A stretch of DNA of 64,000 nucleotides from Pseudomonas triclosanedens (GCF_026686735.1 NZ_CP113432.1:3833001-3897000), one strand, 5' to 3'. Numbered from the stretch's first letter, positions 42,755 through 52,086 are shown. A program made the numbers and translations. The notes: generated by a model not told the origin, from the sequence alone.

Positions 42755-43312
42755 ATGATCATGATGAAAAAAGCACTCCTGGCTGCCGCAGTAGCCTCCC
42801 TGATGGCTGGCGCTATGACTGCTCAAGCCGCTACCACCGTAGATGGCGGCACTGTTCACTTCACCGGCCAGCTGATCAACGCTGCCTGCGTCGTGGACGT
42901 AAACTCCCAGGACCAGACCGTTGACCTCGGCCAGTACCGCACCGCCACCTTCAATGCTGTAGGTGCCCGCTCCGCCAGCGTTCCGTTCACCATCCAGCTG
43001 AAAGACTGCGACACCACCGTTTCGTCCTCCGCTGCCGTAGCCTTCACCGGCCAACAGGACGCAGCCAACGACACGCTGCTGGCCGTTAATTCCGCCGTCA
43101 CCAACGGTACCACCGCCACTGGCGTAGGCATCGAGATCCTCGACACCGACAGCAAAGTCCTGACTCCGGACGGTACCGCCTTCTCCACTCCTCAAACCCT
43201 GATCGACGGCTTCAACACCCTGCACTTCAGCGCTGCCTACGTTGCAACCGCAGCTTCGGCTACCGCTGGTCGTGCTGATGCCGACGCCACCTTCGTGGTG
43301 CAGTACCCGTAA
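42755..43312 (+). CDS. Type 1-like major fimbrial subunit
   Basis: The 185-residue pilin has a signal peptide (MKKALLAAAVASLMAGAMTAQA). The mature domain begins TTVDGGTVHFTGQLINAACVVD, the typical start of a FimA/CupA1-type pilin. Two cysteines form the conserved disulfide (INAACVV and LKDCDTT). The C-terminus reads DADATFVVQYP, close to the usual ATFxxxY ending that the chaperone binds. Two or three ATGs are clustered at 42755-42763. It is first in the operon, and a stem-loop follows it. Confidence 0.85.
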   Translation: MIMMKKALLAAAVASLMAGAMTAQAATTVDGGTVHFTGQLINAACVVDVNSQDQTVDLGQYRTATFNAVGARSASVPFTIQLKDCDTTVSSSAAVAFTGQQDAANDTLLAVNSAVTNGTTATGVGIEILDTDSKVLTPDGTAFSTPQTLIDGFNTLHFSAAYVATAASATAGRADADATFVVQYP

Positions 43313-43321
43313 GTGCATTAA

Positions 43322-43350
43322 CCGGGTCGCCTCGTCATGAGGCGGCCCGG
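43322..43350 (+). terminator. Stem-loop after the major pilin gene
   Basis: A 12-bp stem with one G-U pair (43322-43333 with 43339-43350) and five-base loop follows the pilin gene with no T run. In fimbrial operons such hairpins give partial termination or protect pilin mRNA, raising pilin over chaperone and usher. Confidence 0.55.
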
Positions 43351-43477
43351 GCCGGGAATCAGGGAACAGTTCAACACCGGTTTTAGCCTCGCAACATCCC
43401 GCTGGTCACGTATCCGGCATGGGCACCCCATCGCCAACGTTCAGGCACCTCCTGGTCTTACACTTTCATAGTGGTAA

Positions 43478-44176
43478 ATGACAATGAAATCCAAATCATC
43501 TTTCTGCGCCGCCCTGCTGGCCGCCGCGCTGGCCATTTCTCCCCTGGCATGTATTGCAGGCGGAGTATCCCTGGGAGCTACGCGAGTCATTTACCCCGCG
43601 GGCAATAAACAAGTCTCGCTGAATATCGCCAACAGCGGCGACAAGGAACGCTACCTGGTCAATTCATGGATCAGCAACGGCGCCACGGATGAAAAGGAAA
43701 AGAACTTCATTGTAACTCCGCCCCTGTTCGTCAGCGAACCCAAGAGCGAAAACAACTTGCGCCTGATGTATATCGGCGCGCCACTCCCTACCGACCGGGA
43801 ATCCCTGTTCTGGGTCAACGTAAAAGCCATTCCCTCGGTAGACAAGGACAAAATCCAGGGCAAGAACGTTCTGCAACTCGCGATCCTCTCGCGCATCAAG
43901 CTGTTCGTTCGCCCCAAGACCCTCTCGATGCAGCCGGAAGAAGCGCCTTCGCAGCTCAAGTTTTCCCTGGCCGGCAAGATGCTGACCATCGAAAACCCCA
44001 CGCCGTACTACATCACCCTGGTCAAGATGAAGCTTGGCGACAAAGCCCTTGACAGCACGATGGTCGCTCCGATGAGCAAAGCCTCGGTAGCCGCGGACGC
44101 ACAGGGCAGCCTGACCTTCCAGACCGTGAATGACTACGGCTCGCTGACCCCCGCCCAAACCCAGAACCTGCGCTAA
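43478..44176 (+). CDS. Periplasmic fimbrial chaperone (PapD/FimC family)
   Basis: The 232-residue protein has a signal peptide and an immunoglobulin-like two-domain layout. Family motifs include [20 protein letters not shown] in strand A, a segment around YLVNSWIS, and [29 protein letters not shown], the conserved chaperone signature. The strand leading to [11 protein letters not shown] bears the expected basic residues that anchor pilin carboxylates. It folds and delivers the subunits encoded around it to the usher. ATGs at 43478 and 43484 are both possible starts. Confidence 0.9.
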   Translation: MTMKSKSSFCAALLAAALAISPLACIAGGVSLGATRVIYPAGNKQVSLNIANSGDKERYLVNSWISNGATDEKEKNFIVTPPLFVSEPKSENNLRLMYIGAPLPTDRESLFWVNVKAIPSVDKDKIQGKNVLQLAILSRIKLFVRPKTLSMQPEEAPSQLKFSLAGKMLTIENPTPYYITLVKMKLGDKALDSTMVAPMSKASVAADAQGSLTFQTVNDYGSLTPAQTQNLR

Positions 44177-44206
44177 CCGCGACCAGCCCAACTGGAATCG
44201 AAGGTC

Positions 44207-46792
44207 ATGAATAGCCACTCGAGAATGCCCTGCGCCCCGCTGCGCCCGACGTCTCTCGCCCTGTCGATATTCGCGGTCATCTACTGCACGAGTGGGCATG
44301 CAGAGAGTTACTTCAACCCGGCATTCCTTTCCGATGACGCAGGCAGCGTCGCCGACCTTGCTCGCTACGCCCAGGGCAACAGGCAGCCCGCGGGCGTCTA
44401 TCAGGTCGACATCTGGCGCAACGGCGAACTGGCCACCACCCGTGACATTCGCTTCGACGAGGCCGATCCCTCCAGCGCCAGCGCCCCTCCGGCCAAATCC
44501 GGCGGGCTGGTGCCCTGCCTGGACAGCGCCCTGCTGAAACTGCTGGGCCTCAACTTCAAGGCGTTCCCCGAACTCGCCAAATACAAGGACGGGCAGTGCA
44601 TCCCCCTGGAGCAGGAAATACTCGGCGCCTCGGCGGAACTGGACTTCTCCAAGCTGCGCCTGGACATCAGCCTGCCCCAGGCCTCCATGCTCGGCACCGC
44701 GCGCGGCTACATCCCACCGGAGCAATGGGACGAAGGCATTTCCGCCGCACTGTTCAACTACAACCTCAGCGGCAGCCAGGGCGACAGGGACAGCAGCCAA
44801 TACCTAAACCTGCAAAGCGGCCTCAACCTCGGCCCGTGGCGCCTGCGCAGCAACGGCTCCCTGAGCCGGAACGAGTATGACGGCAAAAGCTCAGGGGGCT
44901 GGCAGAACATCAGCACCTATGCACAGCGCTCGGTCATCCCGCTCAAATCGGAACTGGTGGTGGGCGACGGCAACACCAATAGCGACGTGTTCGACAGCAT
45001 CGGTTTCCGTGGCGCGCGGCTGTGGTCCAACGACCAGATGTACCCCGACAGCATGCGCGGCTACGCACCCACCGTGCGCGGCATCGCCCGCAGCAACGCC
45101 AAGGTCACCGTTGCCCAGAACGGCTACGTGATCTACCAGACCTACGTGACACCGGGCGAATTCAACATCGAGGACATGTACGCCACCTCCTCCAGCGGCG
45201 ACCTCGAAGTCACGGTGGAAGAAACCGACGGCAGCAAGACCAAGTACTCCATCCCCTACTCCAGCGTGCCTTTGCTCCAGCGCGAAGGCCGCCTGAAATA
45301 CGACCTCACCGTCGGCAATTTCCGCAGCGGCAGCAGCGGCCAGCAAGCGCCCACCTTCGTGCAGGGCACGCTGATCGCCGGCATGCAGGGCGGCTACACC
45401 CTGTACGGCGGCACGCAGATGTCCACCGACTACAAGGCCCTGAGCTTTGGCGCCGGCAAGAACCTGGGCGACTGGGGCGCCATTTCCCTGGACCTGACCA
45501 GCGCCTGGAGCCACCTGCCGGACTCCACCGACAAGACGGGCCAGTCGCTGCGCTTCCTCTACGCCAAGACGCTCAACGACTACGGCACCACCTTCCAGCT
45601 ACTGGGCTACCGCTATTCCACCGAGGGCTTCTATACCCTGAGCGACACCGCCTGGAAGTCCATGTCCCGATACGACTACTCCGAATCGGACCCGTCGGAA
45701 CTGGTGAGCTACCACGACCTGAACCACAACAAGAAGGGGCGTTTCCAGGGCAGCATTTCACAAACCCTGAACGACTACGGCGCGCTCTATGCCTCCGGCA
45801 GCGAGCAAACTTACTGGGGCGAGAGCCAGTCGGACGTCTGGTACCAGTTCGGCTATACCAACCACTGGCGTGGTATCAGCTATTCCCTCGCCTGGTCGTG
45901 GAGCCAGTCGGTGGGCTACAACGAAGCCGACCGCGCAATCACCTTCAACGTGTCCATTCCGTTCAGCGCCTTTGGCGGCTCCAGTAGCTCCAGCCGTAGC
46001 GGCCTGCTCGACAACGCCTACGCAACGCTCAGTACCGTACGCAACTCCAACGGCAACAACGCCGTGCAGGCCGGCGTGGCCGGCACGCTGCTGGAAACGC
46101 GCAACCTGAACTACGGCATCAGCCAGGGCAACAGCGACTACGGCGGCCACTCCGGCAGCGCCAACCTCGACTGGCGAGGCGCCTACGGCAATCTCGGCCT
46201 GGCGTACAGCTACGACGAGCAGCAAAGCCGCTACAGCTGGCAGGCCGCCGGCGGCGCAGTGGTACACGAGAATGGCGTGACCTTCGGCCAGCCGCTGGGC
46301 GATACCAACGTGCTGGTCAAGGCGCCGGGCGCCTCCAACGTACAGGTGGAAAACCAGACCGGCGTGAAGACCGACTGGCGGGGCTACACCGTGCTGCCCT
46401 ACGCCACCGCGTTCCGCGCCAACCGCGTGGCGCTGGATACCAACTCCATGGACGACCACACCGACATCATCAACAACGTCAGCAACGTGGTCCCCACCCA
46501 GGGCGCGCTGGTGCGTGCCAGCTTCGACGCCCATGTGGGCGTGCGGGCCATCGTCACCCTGACGCGGGGCAACAAGGCACTGCCGTTCGGCTCCTCCGTG
46601 CAGGAAGCCGGCAGCGGCGTCAGCGGCATCGTCGGCGACGAAGGCCAGGTCTACCTCGCCGGCCTGCCCCTGCAAGGAGAACTGCAGATCCGCTGGGGGG
46701 ACGGAGACTCCGAACAGTGTGTCGCCAAATACTCCCTGCCCGATGACAGCCTGAAAGAGGCCGTGACCATCGCGGCGGCAACCTGCGAGTGA
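44207..46792 (+). CDS. Fimbrial outer-membrane usher (FimD/PapC family)
   Basis: The 861-residue protein has a signal peptide, then the usher N-terminal domain starting SYFNPAFLSDDAGSVADLARYAQG. The 24-strand barrel with plug region follows (YAPTVRGIARSNAKVTVAQNGYVIYQ; TYVTPGEFNIEDMYATSSSGDLEVTVEETDG). Two C-terminal domains end in YSLPDDSLKEAVTIAAATCE. It assembles and exports fimbriae at the outer membrane. It starts 30 bases after the chaperone gene and ends seven bases before the tip-protein gene, all in one operon. Confidence 0.92.
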   Translation: MNSHSRMPCAPLRPTSLALSIFAVIYCTSGHAESYFNPAFLSDDAGSVADLARYAQGNRQPAGVYQVDIWRNGELATTRDIRFDEADPSSASAPPAKSGGLVPCLDSALLKLLGLNFKAFPELAKYKDGQCIPLEQEILGASAELDFSKLRLDISLPQASMLGTARGYIPPEQWDEGISAALFNYNLSGSQGDRDSSQYLNLQSGLNLGPWRLRSNGSLSRNEYDGKSSGGWQNISTYAQRSVIPLKSELVVGDGNTNSDVFDSIGFRGARLWSNDQMYPDSMRGYAPTVRGIARSNAKVTVAQNGYVIYQTYVTPGEFNIEDMYATSSSGDLEVTVEETDGSKTKYSIPYSSVPLLQREGRLKYDLTVGNFRSGSSGQQAPTFVQGTLIAGMQGGYTLYGGTQMSTDYKALSFGAGKNLGDWGAISLDLTSAWSHLPDSTDKTGQSLRFLYAKTLNDYGTTFQLLGYRYSTEGFYTLSDTAWKSMSRYDYSESDPSELVSYHDLNHNKKGRFQGSISQTLNDYGALYASGSEQTYWGESQSDVWYQFGYTNHWRGISYSLAWSWSQSVGYNEADRAITFNVSIPFSAFGGSSSSSRSGLLDNAYATLSTVRNSNGNNAVQAGVAGTLLETRNLNYGISQGNSDYGGHSGSANLDWRGAYGNLGLAYSYDEQQSRYSWQAAGGAVVHENGVTFGQPLGDTNVLVKAPGASNVQVENQTGVKTDWRGYTVLPYATAFRANRVALDTNSMDDHTDIINNVSNVVPTQGALVRASFDAHVGVRAIVTLTRGNKALPFGSSVQEAGSGVSGIVGDEGQVYLAGLPLQGELQIRWGDGDSEQCVAKYSLPDDSLKEAVTIAAATCE

Positions 46793-46799
46793 TAGTCAA

Positions 46800-47822
46800 A
46801 TGACCAAGCTGAAAACACTGCTGGCGCTCTCCGCACTGGTACTCGGGGTATTTTCCCAGAGCAGCCACGCCACCATATGCAAGCCCAACCCCGGCCCCGA
46901 CCCCGTAGCCTTCAATTTCGACCTGAGCAACGTCTTTCAAGCGAGCAACAACCAGGTGGGCCAAACAATTGACCTCACACTGCACCCTGGTAGTCAAGGC
47001 GCCTCCGCGCTCTGCCTAGGTGCAATTGTCGGTGTAGAGACAACCACTTATCGCAGCTACAGAACCACCCAGAGCGTGGTGTTCAACGATGGCCCCTGGC
47101 AGTATCTGCAACTGAACGATTACCTCCAGGGCGCGGTTAGGCTCACCGACACCGCCGCAGGTACTTACTACCCCCCGATAGATTACGTACATATGGGCGA
47201 ATCCCTCGCCATTGGTACGACCTATCCGTTATTTGTAAACGACGCAGACATGACCCTCCGGCTAAGGGTGACCAAGCGCTTCACCGACTTTGTGCCCATT
47301 CCCAGAATGAAGCTGTTCGATGTCTACGTCACCACGAAAAACACTGACCCGCTAACCACTGTGGTGTACACGATCAATGTGTCGGGAAACATCAGAGTGC
47401 CGCAAACCTGCGAGCTCGATGTCGGGCAAACCGTCAAGTTCGACTTTGGCAACATCAGCGCCGCGGCATTCGCTGCTGCGGGCCCGGGTGGCAAGCCAGA
47501 CCCGGTCTCGCCCCAGAGCCATAACATCGCCATCAAGTGCACCAATATCGATGCCCAGGCGCTTCTGACGCTGCGCCTGGAGGCCAAACGATCGAATGCC
47601 GACATGATGGTCTCGGACAACCCCGACGTGGGCTTCAAAGTGGCGGACAGTTCCAGCGTACCGCTGATGCCGAACAACATTGCGAGCTTCATCCCCTTCC
47701 AGTTGGACGACGCCGCCAGCGCTCTCGTGCGCATCATTGCCTGGCCGGTGAGTGTGACAGGGCAACGCCCGGCCGATGGGCCATTCATGGCAAGCGGTTA
47801 TCTCCGCGTCGATTATCAGTAG
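46800..47822 (+). CDS. Two-domain fimbrial tip adhesin
   Basis: The 340-residue protein has a signal peptide ending near SSHA. An N-terminal receptor-binding-like domain (~25-195) contains one cysteine pair (ATICKPN, ALCLGA). A C-terminal pilin domain begins INVSGNIRVPQTCELDVG and has the second pair (QTCELD, IAIKCTN), ending SGYLRVDYQ. This layout is that of FimH-like tip adhesins. The N-terminal domain shows no recognisable FimH mannose pocket, so the ligand is unknown. It follows the usher by seven bases. Confidence 0.8.
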   Translation: MTKLKTLLALSALVLGVFSQSSHATICKPNPGPDPVAFNFDLSNVFQASNNQVGQTIDLTLHPGSQGASALCLGAIVGVETTTYRSYRTTQSVVFNDGPWQYLQLNDYLQGAVRLTDTAAGTYYPPIDYVHMGESLAIGTTYPLFVNDADMTLRLRVTKRFTDFVPIPRMKLFDVYVTTKNTDPLTTVVYTINVSGNIRVPQTCELDVGQTVKFDFGNISAAAFAAAGPGGKPDPVSPQSHNIAIKCTNIDAQALLTLRLEAKRSNADMMVSDNPDVGFKVADSSSVPLMPNNIASFIPFQLDDAASALVRIIAWPVSVTGQRPADGPFMASGYLRVDYQ

Positions 47823-47831
47823 GGCCGGGAA

Positions 47832-48350
47832 ATGAGATACGTAGCTACCACAACCCTGCTGCTGGCGCTGTGTTCGACAGCTTCCCAAGCCCTCCAAGTG
47901 GGCTCCGACAATATCGAGCTCAAAGGCACGGTAGTCTCGGGAGGTTGTACAGTAGCGACCGGAGACAACAACAAGACCGTCGACCTGGGAAGCTGGAAAC
48001 CGTCGGATTTGCCAAGCGCTGGCAGCACCACGACCGCCAGGAGTTTCAACATCTCACTGCAAAGCTGCCCGGCAGCCAGCATGGTAGCCATTCGTTTCAG
48101 CGGCCAGAGCGTCGCCGGCCAGCCCAGCCTGCTCGCACTTGACAGCGCCAGTACCGCCAGCAATGTGGGCATCGAGTTGAAAGACAAGAACGCAGCTCCG
48201 CTTGCTCTCGGCGACTACAGCCCTGTAGTCACGGTTGACGCAAACGGCGATGCGACCCTTGAGTTCTCGGCCAACCTCATAGCCACCGCAAGCCCGGTGG
48301 GAGCCGGCAGCGTACGGGCGGATGCCACCTTCGTCCTCCAGTACAACTGA
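47832..48350 (+). CDS. Minor fimbrial subunit
   Basis: The 172-residue pilin has a signal peptide (MRYVATTTLLLALCSTASQA). The mature domain begins LKGTVVSGGCTVATGDNNKTVDLG, with the second cysteine in LQSCPAASM. The C-terminus ADATFVLQYN matches the chaperone-binding donor pattern. It is the last gene of the five-gene chaperone-usher operon and starts nine bases after the adhesin stop. It may be an adaptor or terminator subunit. Confidence 0.85.
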   Translation: MRYVATTTLLLALCSTASQALQVGSDNIELKGTVVSGGCTVATGDNNKTVDLGSWKPSDLPSAGSTTTARSFNISLQSCPAASMVAIRFSGQSVAGQPSLLALDSASTASNVGIELKDKNAAPLALGDYSPVVTVDANGDATLEFSANLIATASPVGAGSVRADATFVLQYN

Positions 48351-48388
48351 GCCCCCGCTGTCGCAAGCCCGATAACCCCGCCCCCACC

Positions 48389-48550
48389 TCACGAACCGGC
48401 CCGCCAGCATGCTGGCGTTGCGTCGGTTCGCGCCTTGAACAGCTTCACGATGGAGCTGACGTTCTCCTCGGCAGCGATTTCCCGCACCGGCAACCGGGTT
48501 GCCAGCAGCAGCTTCGAAGCCGCCACCTGCCGCCTGCCCCTGCGCGAGGA
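48389..48550 (-). pseudogene. Remnant of an AraC-family regulator C-terminus
   Basis: On the minus strand this stretch reads SKLLLATRLPVREIAAEENV then SSIVKLFKARTDATPACWRA before a TGA at 48389. It resembles the second helix-turn-helix of AraC/GlxA regulators (LLxxTxLPVxEIAxxxGFxSxxxFxRxFKxxxGxTPxxYR) with a short internal loss. No upstream AraC sequence or start is recognisable. The rest of 48351-48700 holds no intact gene. Confidence 0.4.
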
Positions 48551-48700
48551 CACCGGCAGCATCACTTTCCCGCTGGCCGATACCGCCGCACTCACGCAAA
48601 AGATCGCCCACTCCCCTGCGCACATCGCCGACAATGGCGGCAACGACGCCGCGCTGTTCGCGTCGCCCGCCTGCCGGCCCACCGCTTGAGGAGTTCCCGT

Positions 48701-49492
48701 ATGCCATCCGTCAGCCGCGAAAGCTGGATCGACAGCGCCCGAGGCCAGCTCTTCGCCCAGGACTGGGCACCCGCCGGCGCCAGCGGCGCACCCATCCTGC
48801 TGCTGCACGACTCCCTGGGGTGCGTGGCGCTGTGGCGCGATTTTCCCGAACATCTGGCGCGCACCACCGGCCGCCAGGTAATCGCCTACGACCGCCTGGG
48901 CTTTGGCCGCTCCGCACGCTACCCCGGCACCCTGCGGCTGGACTTCATCGGCGACGAGGCGCAGACGAACTTCCCGCTGCTGCAACGGCACTTCGGCTTC
49001 GAGCGCTGCGTGGTGTTCGGCCATAGCGTTGGCGGCGCGATGGCGGTGGCCTGCGCGGCGCAACACCCGCAGGCATGCGCGGCGCTGGTCACCGAGGCGG
49101 CCCAGGCTTTCGTCGAGCACCGCACGCGCGATGGCATCCGCGCGGCCGAGCAGGAGTTCGCCGGCGCAGGCCAGTTGGAGCGCTTGCAGAAGTACCACGG
49201 CGACAAGGCGTTCTGGGTGCTGCGGGCGTGGGTCGATACCTGGCTGTCGGACGACTTCAGCGACTGGAACCTGGATGCGGAGCTGGCACTGGTGCGCTGC
49301 CCGCTGCTGAGCCTGCACGGCGAGCAGGACGAGTACGGCTCCACCACGCACCCGGAGCGCCTGACCGCGGTGCCGGACGTGCCAACGGTGCTCAAGCTGC
49401 TGCCCGACTGCGGCCACGTTCCGCACCGCCAGCAACAGGCCACGGTGCTGGCGGCGGTGGACGATTTCCTGCGGCGCTTCGCCGGGGCGTAG
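48701..49492 (+). CDS. Alpha/beta-hydrolase
   Basis: The 263-residue enzyme has the hydrolase fold landmarks: LLLHDSLGCVALWRDFPEHL for the oxyanion region, YDRLGFGRSA, the nucleophile elbow GHSVGG near residue 110, the acid in SLHGEQDEYG near 208, and the histidine in DCGHVPHR near 239. It lacks a signal peptide. The substrate is unknown; small esters or lactones are typical. I chose the ATG at 48701, where the protein-like sequence begins, over an upstream ATG at 48686. Confidence 0.8.
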   Translation: MPSVSRESWIDSARGQLFAQDWAPAGASGAPILLLHDSLGCVALWRDFPEHLARTTGRQVIAYDRLGFGRSARYPGTLRLDFIGDEAQTNFPLLQRHFGFERCVVFGHSVGGAMAVACAAQHPQACAALVTEAAQAFVEHRTRDGIRAAEQEFAGAGQLERLQKYHGDKAFWVLRAWVDTWLSDDFSDWNLDAELALVRCPLLSLHGEQDEYGSTTHPERLTAVPDVPTVLKLLPDCGHVPHRQQQATVLAAVDDFLRRFAGA

Positions 49493-49675
49493 CCAAGCCC
49501 GCCCAACAGAAAGAGTGAATCAACGCGGCACTGCCCGGTCTGTTCCAGCAGACGCCACCGCTCGCCTGCAGGCGGTCACAAGGGCGTTGCCGCCGCTGCC
49601 GGCGGCAGGTTGGATCGCGTTGCACGAGGGGCCGCATATGCGCCTCACCTTCCCCTGCCTATGCCTCGCGGCGCA

Positions 49676-49786
49676 ATGTACTTCCACGACCGCCACGCCT
49701 CGCCCGGCTGGGCGAAGCAATACATCCGCACAGCGGAAACCTCCGCCTTCATCTTCTACAAGCCGCGCAACGGCGACGCGCGCTAG
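49676..49786 (+). pseudogene. Possible 3' fragment of a broken gene
   Basis: A 36-codon frame reads MYFHDRHASPGWAKQYIRTA then ETSAFIFYKPRNGDAR before a TAG. It looks like a genuine protein C-terminus, unlike the surrounding frames. A neighbouring frame upstream (AAGWIALHEGPHMRLTF, near 49605-49655) may be an earlier part of the same gene after a frameshift. I do not recognise the family. The rest of 49493-49914 holds no intact gene. Confidence 0.3.
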
Positions 49787-49914
49787 CGGGCGCCGCAAGT
49801 ACCGGGCCAGAGCGGCCCGGCGGCCGTCACGCTATACGATGGTCGCAAAGACCTGGCCGGCCATCTGTGACACCTTCCCGCGCTTTTTTTACCACCGCTG
49901 TCCGGAGCCCCACC

Positions 49915-51210
49915 ATGTCGTCCCGCCTTTCCTCCCGCTCGCCCCGCCCTCTCTGCGGCCTGGGCGCCCTCGCTCTGCTCGGTGGTATCGCGCCGCCGGC
50001 CAGCGCCGACTTCCTGGAGGACAGCAGCGCGCGCCTGGAAGCGCGCACCCTTTACTTCAACCGCGACTTCCGCGACGGCAGTTCTTCCAATCCGCAGGGC
50101 GCGTCCAAGCGCGAGGAAACTGCGCAGGGCTTCATCCTCAACGTGCAGTCCGGCTATACCGAGGGCACCGTCGGTTTCGGCGTGGATGCGCTGGCCATGC
50201 TGGGGGTGAAGCTCGACTCCAGCCCGGCCGACAGCAACAGCGGCCTGCTGCCCTCCTCCGGCCACGACCCGCGCGGCTCCGCCGGCCAGTACGCCAAGGC
50301 CGGCGTCACCGGCAAGCTGCGCGTCTCACGCACGCAACTGAAGTACGGCGCCATGCTGCCGGACATGCCGCTGCTCAAGTACAACGATGGCCGCCTGCTG
50401 CCCAACATGTTCCACGGCGCGCTGCTGAGCAGCGAGGAACTCCGCGACCTGAAGTTCACCGCGACGCACCTGTCGCGCTACACCGCGCGCGACTCCAGCG
50501 ACGCCCAGGACCTCCGCCTGAACTGCAAGAACAAGCGTTATACCTGCGACACCACTGGCGGGCACTTCGAGTCGTACCAGCTCGACTACAAGGTCAACGA
50601 CCAGTGGCTGCTGCAATACGCCCAGGGCGGGCTGGAGAACGTCTACCGCCAGCGCTTCGCCGGTGTGGTCGGCAAGCAGGCCATCGGCGAGGGCACGGCG
50701 AGCGCCGACCTGCGCTGGTTCGACAGCGACGACGACGGCAACGCCCGCGCCGGCAACATCGACAACCGTGCCCTGAGCCTGCTGCTGGCCTATGCCCAGC
50801 GCGGCCACGTGGTCAGCGCCGGCTGGCAGCGCATGAGCGGCGACACCTCGATGCCCTACCTCGACGGCAGCAATCCGTACCTGGCCAACTATGTGCAGGT
50901 GAACGATTTCGCCAACGCCGAGGAACGTTCCTGGCAACTGCGCTACGACTATGACCTGCGCTACGCCGGCATTCCCGGCCTGAGCTTCATGACCCGCTAC
51001 GTCAATGGCGACCACATTCGCCTGGCCAATGGCGACGAAGGCAAGGAATGGGAGCGCGACGTGGAGTTCAAGTACGTGGTCCAGGCCGGCGCCTTCAAGG
51101 ACCTGAGCCTGCGCCTGCGCAACGCCACCTACCGCACCAACTACGAGCAATCGGCGCGCGACGTGGACGAGGTGCGGCTGATCGCCAGTTACAGCTTCTC
51201 GGTGCTCTGA
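49915..51210 (+). CDS. OprD-family outer-membrane porin
   Basis: The 431-residue protein has a signal peptide ending near PPASA. The mature start, DFLEDSSARLEARTLYFNRDF, is characteristic of OprD/OccD-OccK porins. Also typical are AQGFILNVQSGYTEGTVGFGVDALAMLGVKLD near 65, RISRT-like VSRTQLKYG near 130, and the C-terminal VDEVRLIASYSFSVL, ending in a hydrophobic residue. Family members admit small carboxylates or basic amino acids. The subgroup cannot be fixed. GGAG lies seven bases before the ATG at 49915. Confidence 0.88.
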   Translation: MSSRLSSRSPRPLCGLGALALLGGIAPPASADFLEDSSARLEARTLYFNRDFRDGSSSNPQGASKREETAQGFILNVQSGYTEGTVGFGVDALAMLGVKLDSSPADSNSGLLPSSGHDPRGSAGQYAKAGVTGKLRVSRTQLKYGAMLPDMPLLKYNDGRLLPNMFHGALLSSEELRDLKFTATHLSRYTARDSSDAQDLRLNCKNKRYTCDTTGGHFESYQLDYKVNDQWLLQYAQGGLENVYRQRFAGVVGKQAIGEGTASADLRWFDSDDDGNARAGNIDNRALSLLLAYAQRGHVVSAGWQRMSGDTSMPYLDGSNPYLANYVQVNDFANAEERSWQLRYDYDLRYAGIPGLSFMTRYVNGDHIRLANGDEGKEWERDVEFKYVVQAGAFKDLSLRLRNATYRTNYEQSARDVDEVRLIASYSFSVL

Positions 51211-51246
51211 TCCGCGCCGGACGGCACGGAAACCACCCCGGGGGCC

Positions 51247-51282
51247 GGGCGCCGCGCCAGCCCCCCAGCCAACGCGGCGCCC
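51247..51282. terminator. Hairpin terminator between convergent porin and AlaX genes
   Basis: GGGCGCCGCG (51247-51256) pairs perfectly with CGCGGCGCCC (51273-51282) across a 16-base loop, in the gap between the convergent genes. Confidence 0.5.
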
Positions 51283-51360
51283 TTCTGCTCCATGCACGAC
51301 GGCCCCCGGATGGCCCCGCCAGCGGTGCCGCCGCTGGTGAGGACGCGCAACGGGCGCCGG

Positions 51361-52083
51361 TCAGGCGAAGCGCACGGTCACCCGGCGGTTGTGCCGGCTT
51401 TTCTTCTCGATCTTGTCGCACACCACCGCACCGACCTCCCGGGTGTTGCGCACGTGGGTGCCGCCGCAGGGCTGGATGTCGATGCCCGGTATGTCGATCA
51501 CACGGACCGCATCCTGAGTCGTCGGCGGCGCGATGCGCGTGCGGTTCAGCTCCGGCTGGTTCTGGTACTCGCTCACCGGCAGCATGTGCGTGCGCACGTC
51601 CAGCGCGGCGGCGATCAGCTCGTTGAGGCTGTGCGTGATCTGCTCCTTGTCCAGCGTCGACTCGGGCAGGTCGAAGTCCAGCCGGCCCTTCTCGGCGCCG
51701 ATGCTGCAACCGGTCACGGGCGCATCGATGATGCTGCACAGCAGGTGCAGGCAGGTGTGCATGCGCATGTGCCGGTAGCGCCGGTCCCAGTCCAGGCAAC
51801 CCTGCACTTGCTGGCCGACCTTGAAGGCCGCAGGGTTCTCCAACTGATGCCAGATGAGCGAACGCAGCAGTGGGTCGCGCTCGGTGGCGAGCACCGCCGT
51901 CGAGGCGCCATCGGCCAGGAACAGCGTGCCCTGGTCGCCGGGCTGGCCGCCGCCGGTGGGATAGAACAGGGTCTGCTCCAGGGCGACGCCCTGCTCGCTG
52001 ACCGCCCGCACGCGCGTGGTGAAGGTGTGCTGGTAGGGTTCGTCGTCGAACAGGGTATGGGTATGCAGGTCCAGTGGCTGCAT
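51361..52083 (-). CDS. AlaX-type alanyl-tRNA editing protein
   Basis: The 240-residue protein is the stand-alone editing domain of alanyl-tRNA synthetase. The zinc ligands are readable as HTCLH (near 108-112) and the C-terminal CGGTH (near 213-217). Early motifs LEQTLFYPTGGGQPGDQGTL match AlaXp. It hydrolyses Ser-tRNA(Ala) or Gly-tRNA(Ala) in the cytoplasm. It starts three bases after the serine acetyltransferase gene with GGAGG upstream and is the last gene of the six-gene sulfur operon. That location suggests protection against mischarging by a serine-related intermediate or product, which is inference. Confidence 0.85.
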   Translation of the reverse strand: MQPLDLHTHTLFDDEPYQHTFTTRVRAVSEQGVALEQTLFYPTGGGQPGDQGTLFLADGASTAVLATERDPLLRSLIWHQLENPAAFKVGQQVQGCLDWDRRYRHMRMHTCLHLLCSIIDAPVTGCSIGAEKGRLDFDLPESTLDKEQITHSLNELIAAALDVRTHMLPVSEYQNQPELNRTRIAPPTTQDAVRVIDIPGIDIQPCGGTHVRNTREVGAVVCDKIEKKSRHNRRVTVRFA

Positions 52084-52086
52084 GAG

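Noticed and set aside
48389..49435. 348-codon minus-strand frame opposite the alpha/beta-hydrolase
   Set aside because: Most of it is antisense to a hydrolase with an intact Ser-Asp-His triad. Only the last ~50 codons look protein-like and are reported as an AraC remnant.
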